Shown in pieces: positions 63,879 to 64,000 of a DNA stretch of 64,000 bases. A program made the position numbers and the translations under genes. The notes beneath the pieces were generated by a model. That model was not told where the DNA came from and did not search any database. It worked only from the letters and a program-made list of their open reading frames with translations. How positions within the stretch are numbered: the first letter of the stretch is position 1; each line of letters starts with the position of its first letter. The DNA comes from Desulfonatronum sp. SC1 (GTDB lineage: Bacteria > Desulfobacterota > Desulfovibrionia > Desulfovibrionales > Desulfonatronaceae). The stretch covers positions 23,314-87,313 of the forward strand of contig NZ_PZKN01000019.1 in NCBI RefSeq assembly GCF_003046795.1, given 5' to 3'.

Positions 63879-64000
63879 GAGGTTAAGACTCACGGTCTAT
63901 TAGTACTGGTCAGCTGAGCGCATCGCTGCGCGTACACCTCCAGCCTATCAACCTGGTGGTCTACCAGGGACCTTTAGGGAATCACTTCCAGGGAGACCTA
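63879..64000 (-). rRNA. rrl: 23S ribosomal RNA, 3' end (partial)
   Basis: The minus strand carries the typical 23S 3' end: GTTGATAGGCTGGAGGTGTA, CGCAGCGATGCGCTCAGCTG, ACCAGTACTAATAGACCGTG and AGTCTTAACCTCTC. The gene continues beyond the right edge of the window. The 3' end is placed at about 63879. Confidence 0.95.

Overview
The window is GC-rich chromosomal DNA from a bacterium that looks like a sulfate- or sulfur-reducing member of the Desulfovibrionales (former Deltaproteobacteria). The pointers are a desulforedoxin gene, a selenocysteine peroxiredoxin, an eight-haem cytochrome tied to a quinol-type membrane module, an archaeal-style [Fe-S] glutamate synthase, the recA-alaS-ricT-metG order, and an Mrp-type antiporter cluster together with complete TreX/TreY/TreZ trehalose genes, which suggest a salt- or alkali-exposed niche. 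The placement is an inference from gene content; no 16S is present (only 5S and the 3' end of 23S, on the minus strand at the right edge).

Layout. 1-146: tail of a receiver-domain protein. 315-7554 (minus): a seven-gene, translationally coupled Mrp/Mbh-type cation/proton antiporter cluster (F, G, A-C-terminus/B fusion, C, and three D-like subunits; no E), with a cluster of GTAGGGGC hairpin repeats splitting off the last gene. 7581-11487: carbohydrate-binding-like protein, a secreted coiled-coil protein, the selenoprotein peroxiredoxin, a cytosolic coiled-coil protein and a CNNM-family membrane protein. 11686-13484: amidoligase plus class-I glutamine amidotransferase-like hydrolase, overlapping by ATGA. 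13782-18922: GlgX/TreX and TreY. 19208-25560 (minus): glutamate synthase large chain followed by a Dabb protein, an isochorismatase-type hydrolase and an outer-membrane protein. 25761-28127: a DNA-repair-type radical SAM protein and its TIGR03915 partner, separated by a truncated hicB on the other strand. 28306-30133: HtpX and an RNase H-like exonuclease. 30351-37797 (minus): recA, alaS, ricT, metG. 37931-42374: outer-membrane protein, tRNA nucleotidyltransferase-like HD protein, cardiolipin synthase. 42613-45604 (minus): TreZ, coiled-coil protein, desulforedoxin, internally deleted CNNM gene. 45668-53449: signalling block (PLDc_N peptide, frameshifted response regulator, large hybrid kinase with an overlapping periplasmic binding protein, hemerythrin relic, V4R protein plus diguanylate cyclase, GGDEF and LuxR relics). 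54120-57835: CydA-like membrane protein pair with a C-terminal octahaem domain. 58128-60070: DUF47/PiT phosphate pair. 60297-63446: a large membrane protein of unknown function. 63653-64000: 5S and 23S rRNA.

Several repeat families thread the intergenic spaces: a MITE-like family with GTAACTACTCAG terminal inverted repeats (four copies, one reduced to its ends), palindromic hexamer tracts, GACAGGC hairpins and GTAGGGGC palindromes, mostly at convergent gene ends.

Functionally the genes fit a stress-exposed anaerobe: ion homeostasis (Mrp), compatible solute synthesis from glycogen (GlgX-TreY-TreZ), peroxide and superoxide defence (Sec-peroxiredoxin, desulforedoxin), membrane remodelling (cardiolipin synthase, HtpX) and quinol oxidation to a periplasmic multihaem cytochrome. 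The best candidates for something poorly described are the CydA-like/octahaem module, the Sec peroxiredoxin, the amidoligase pair, the kinase with a coupled binding protein, and the 1,049-residue unknown.
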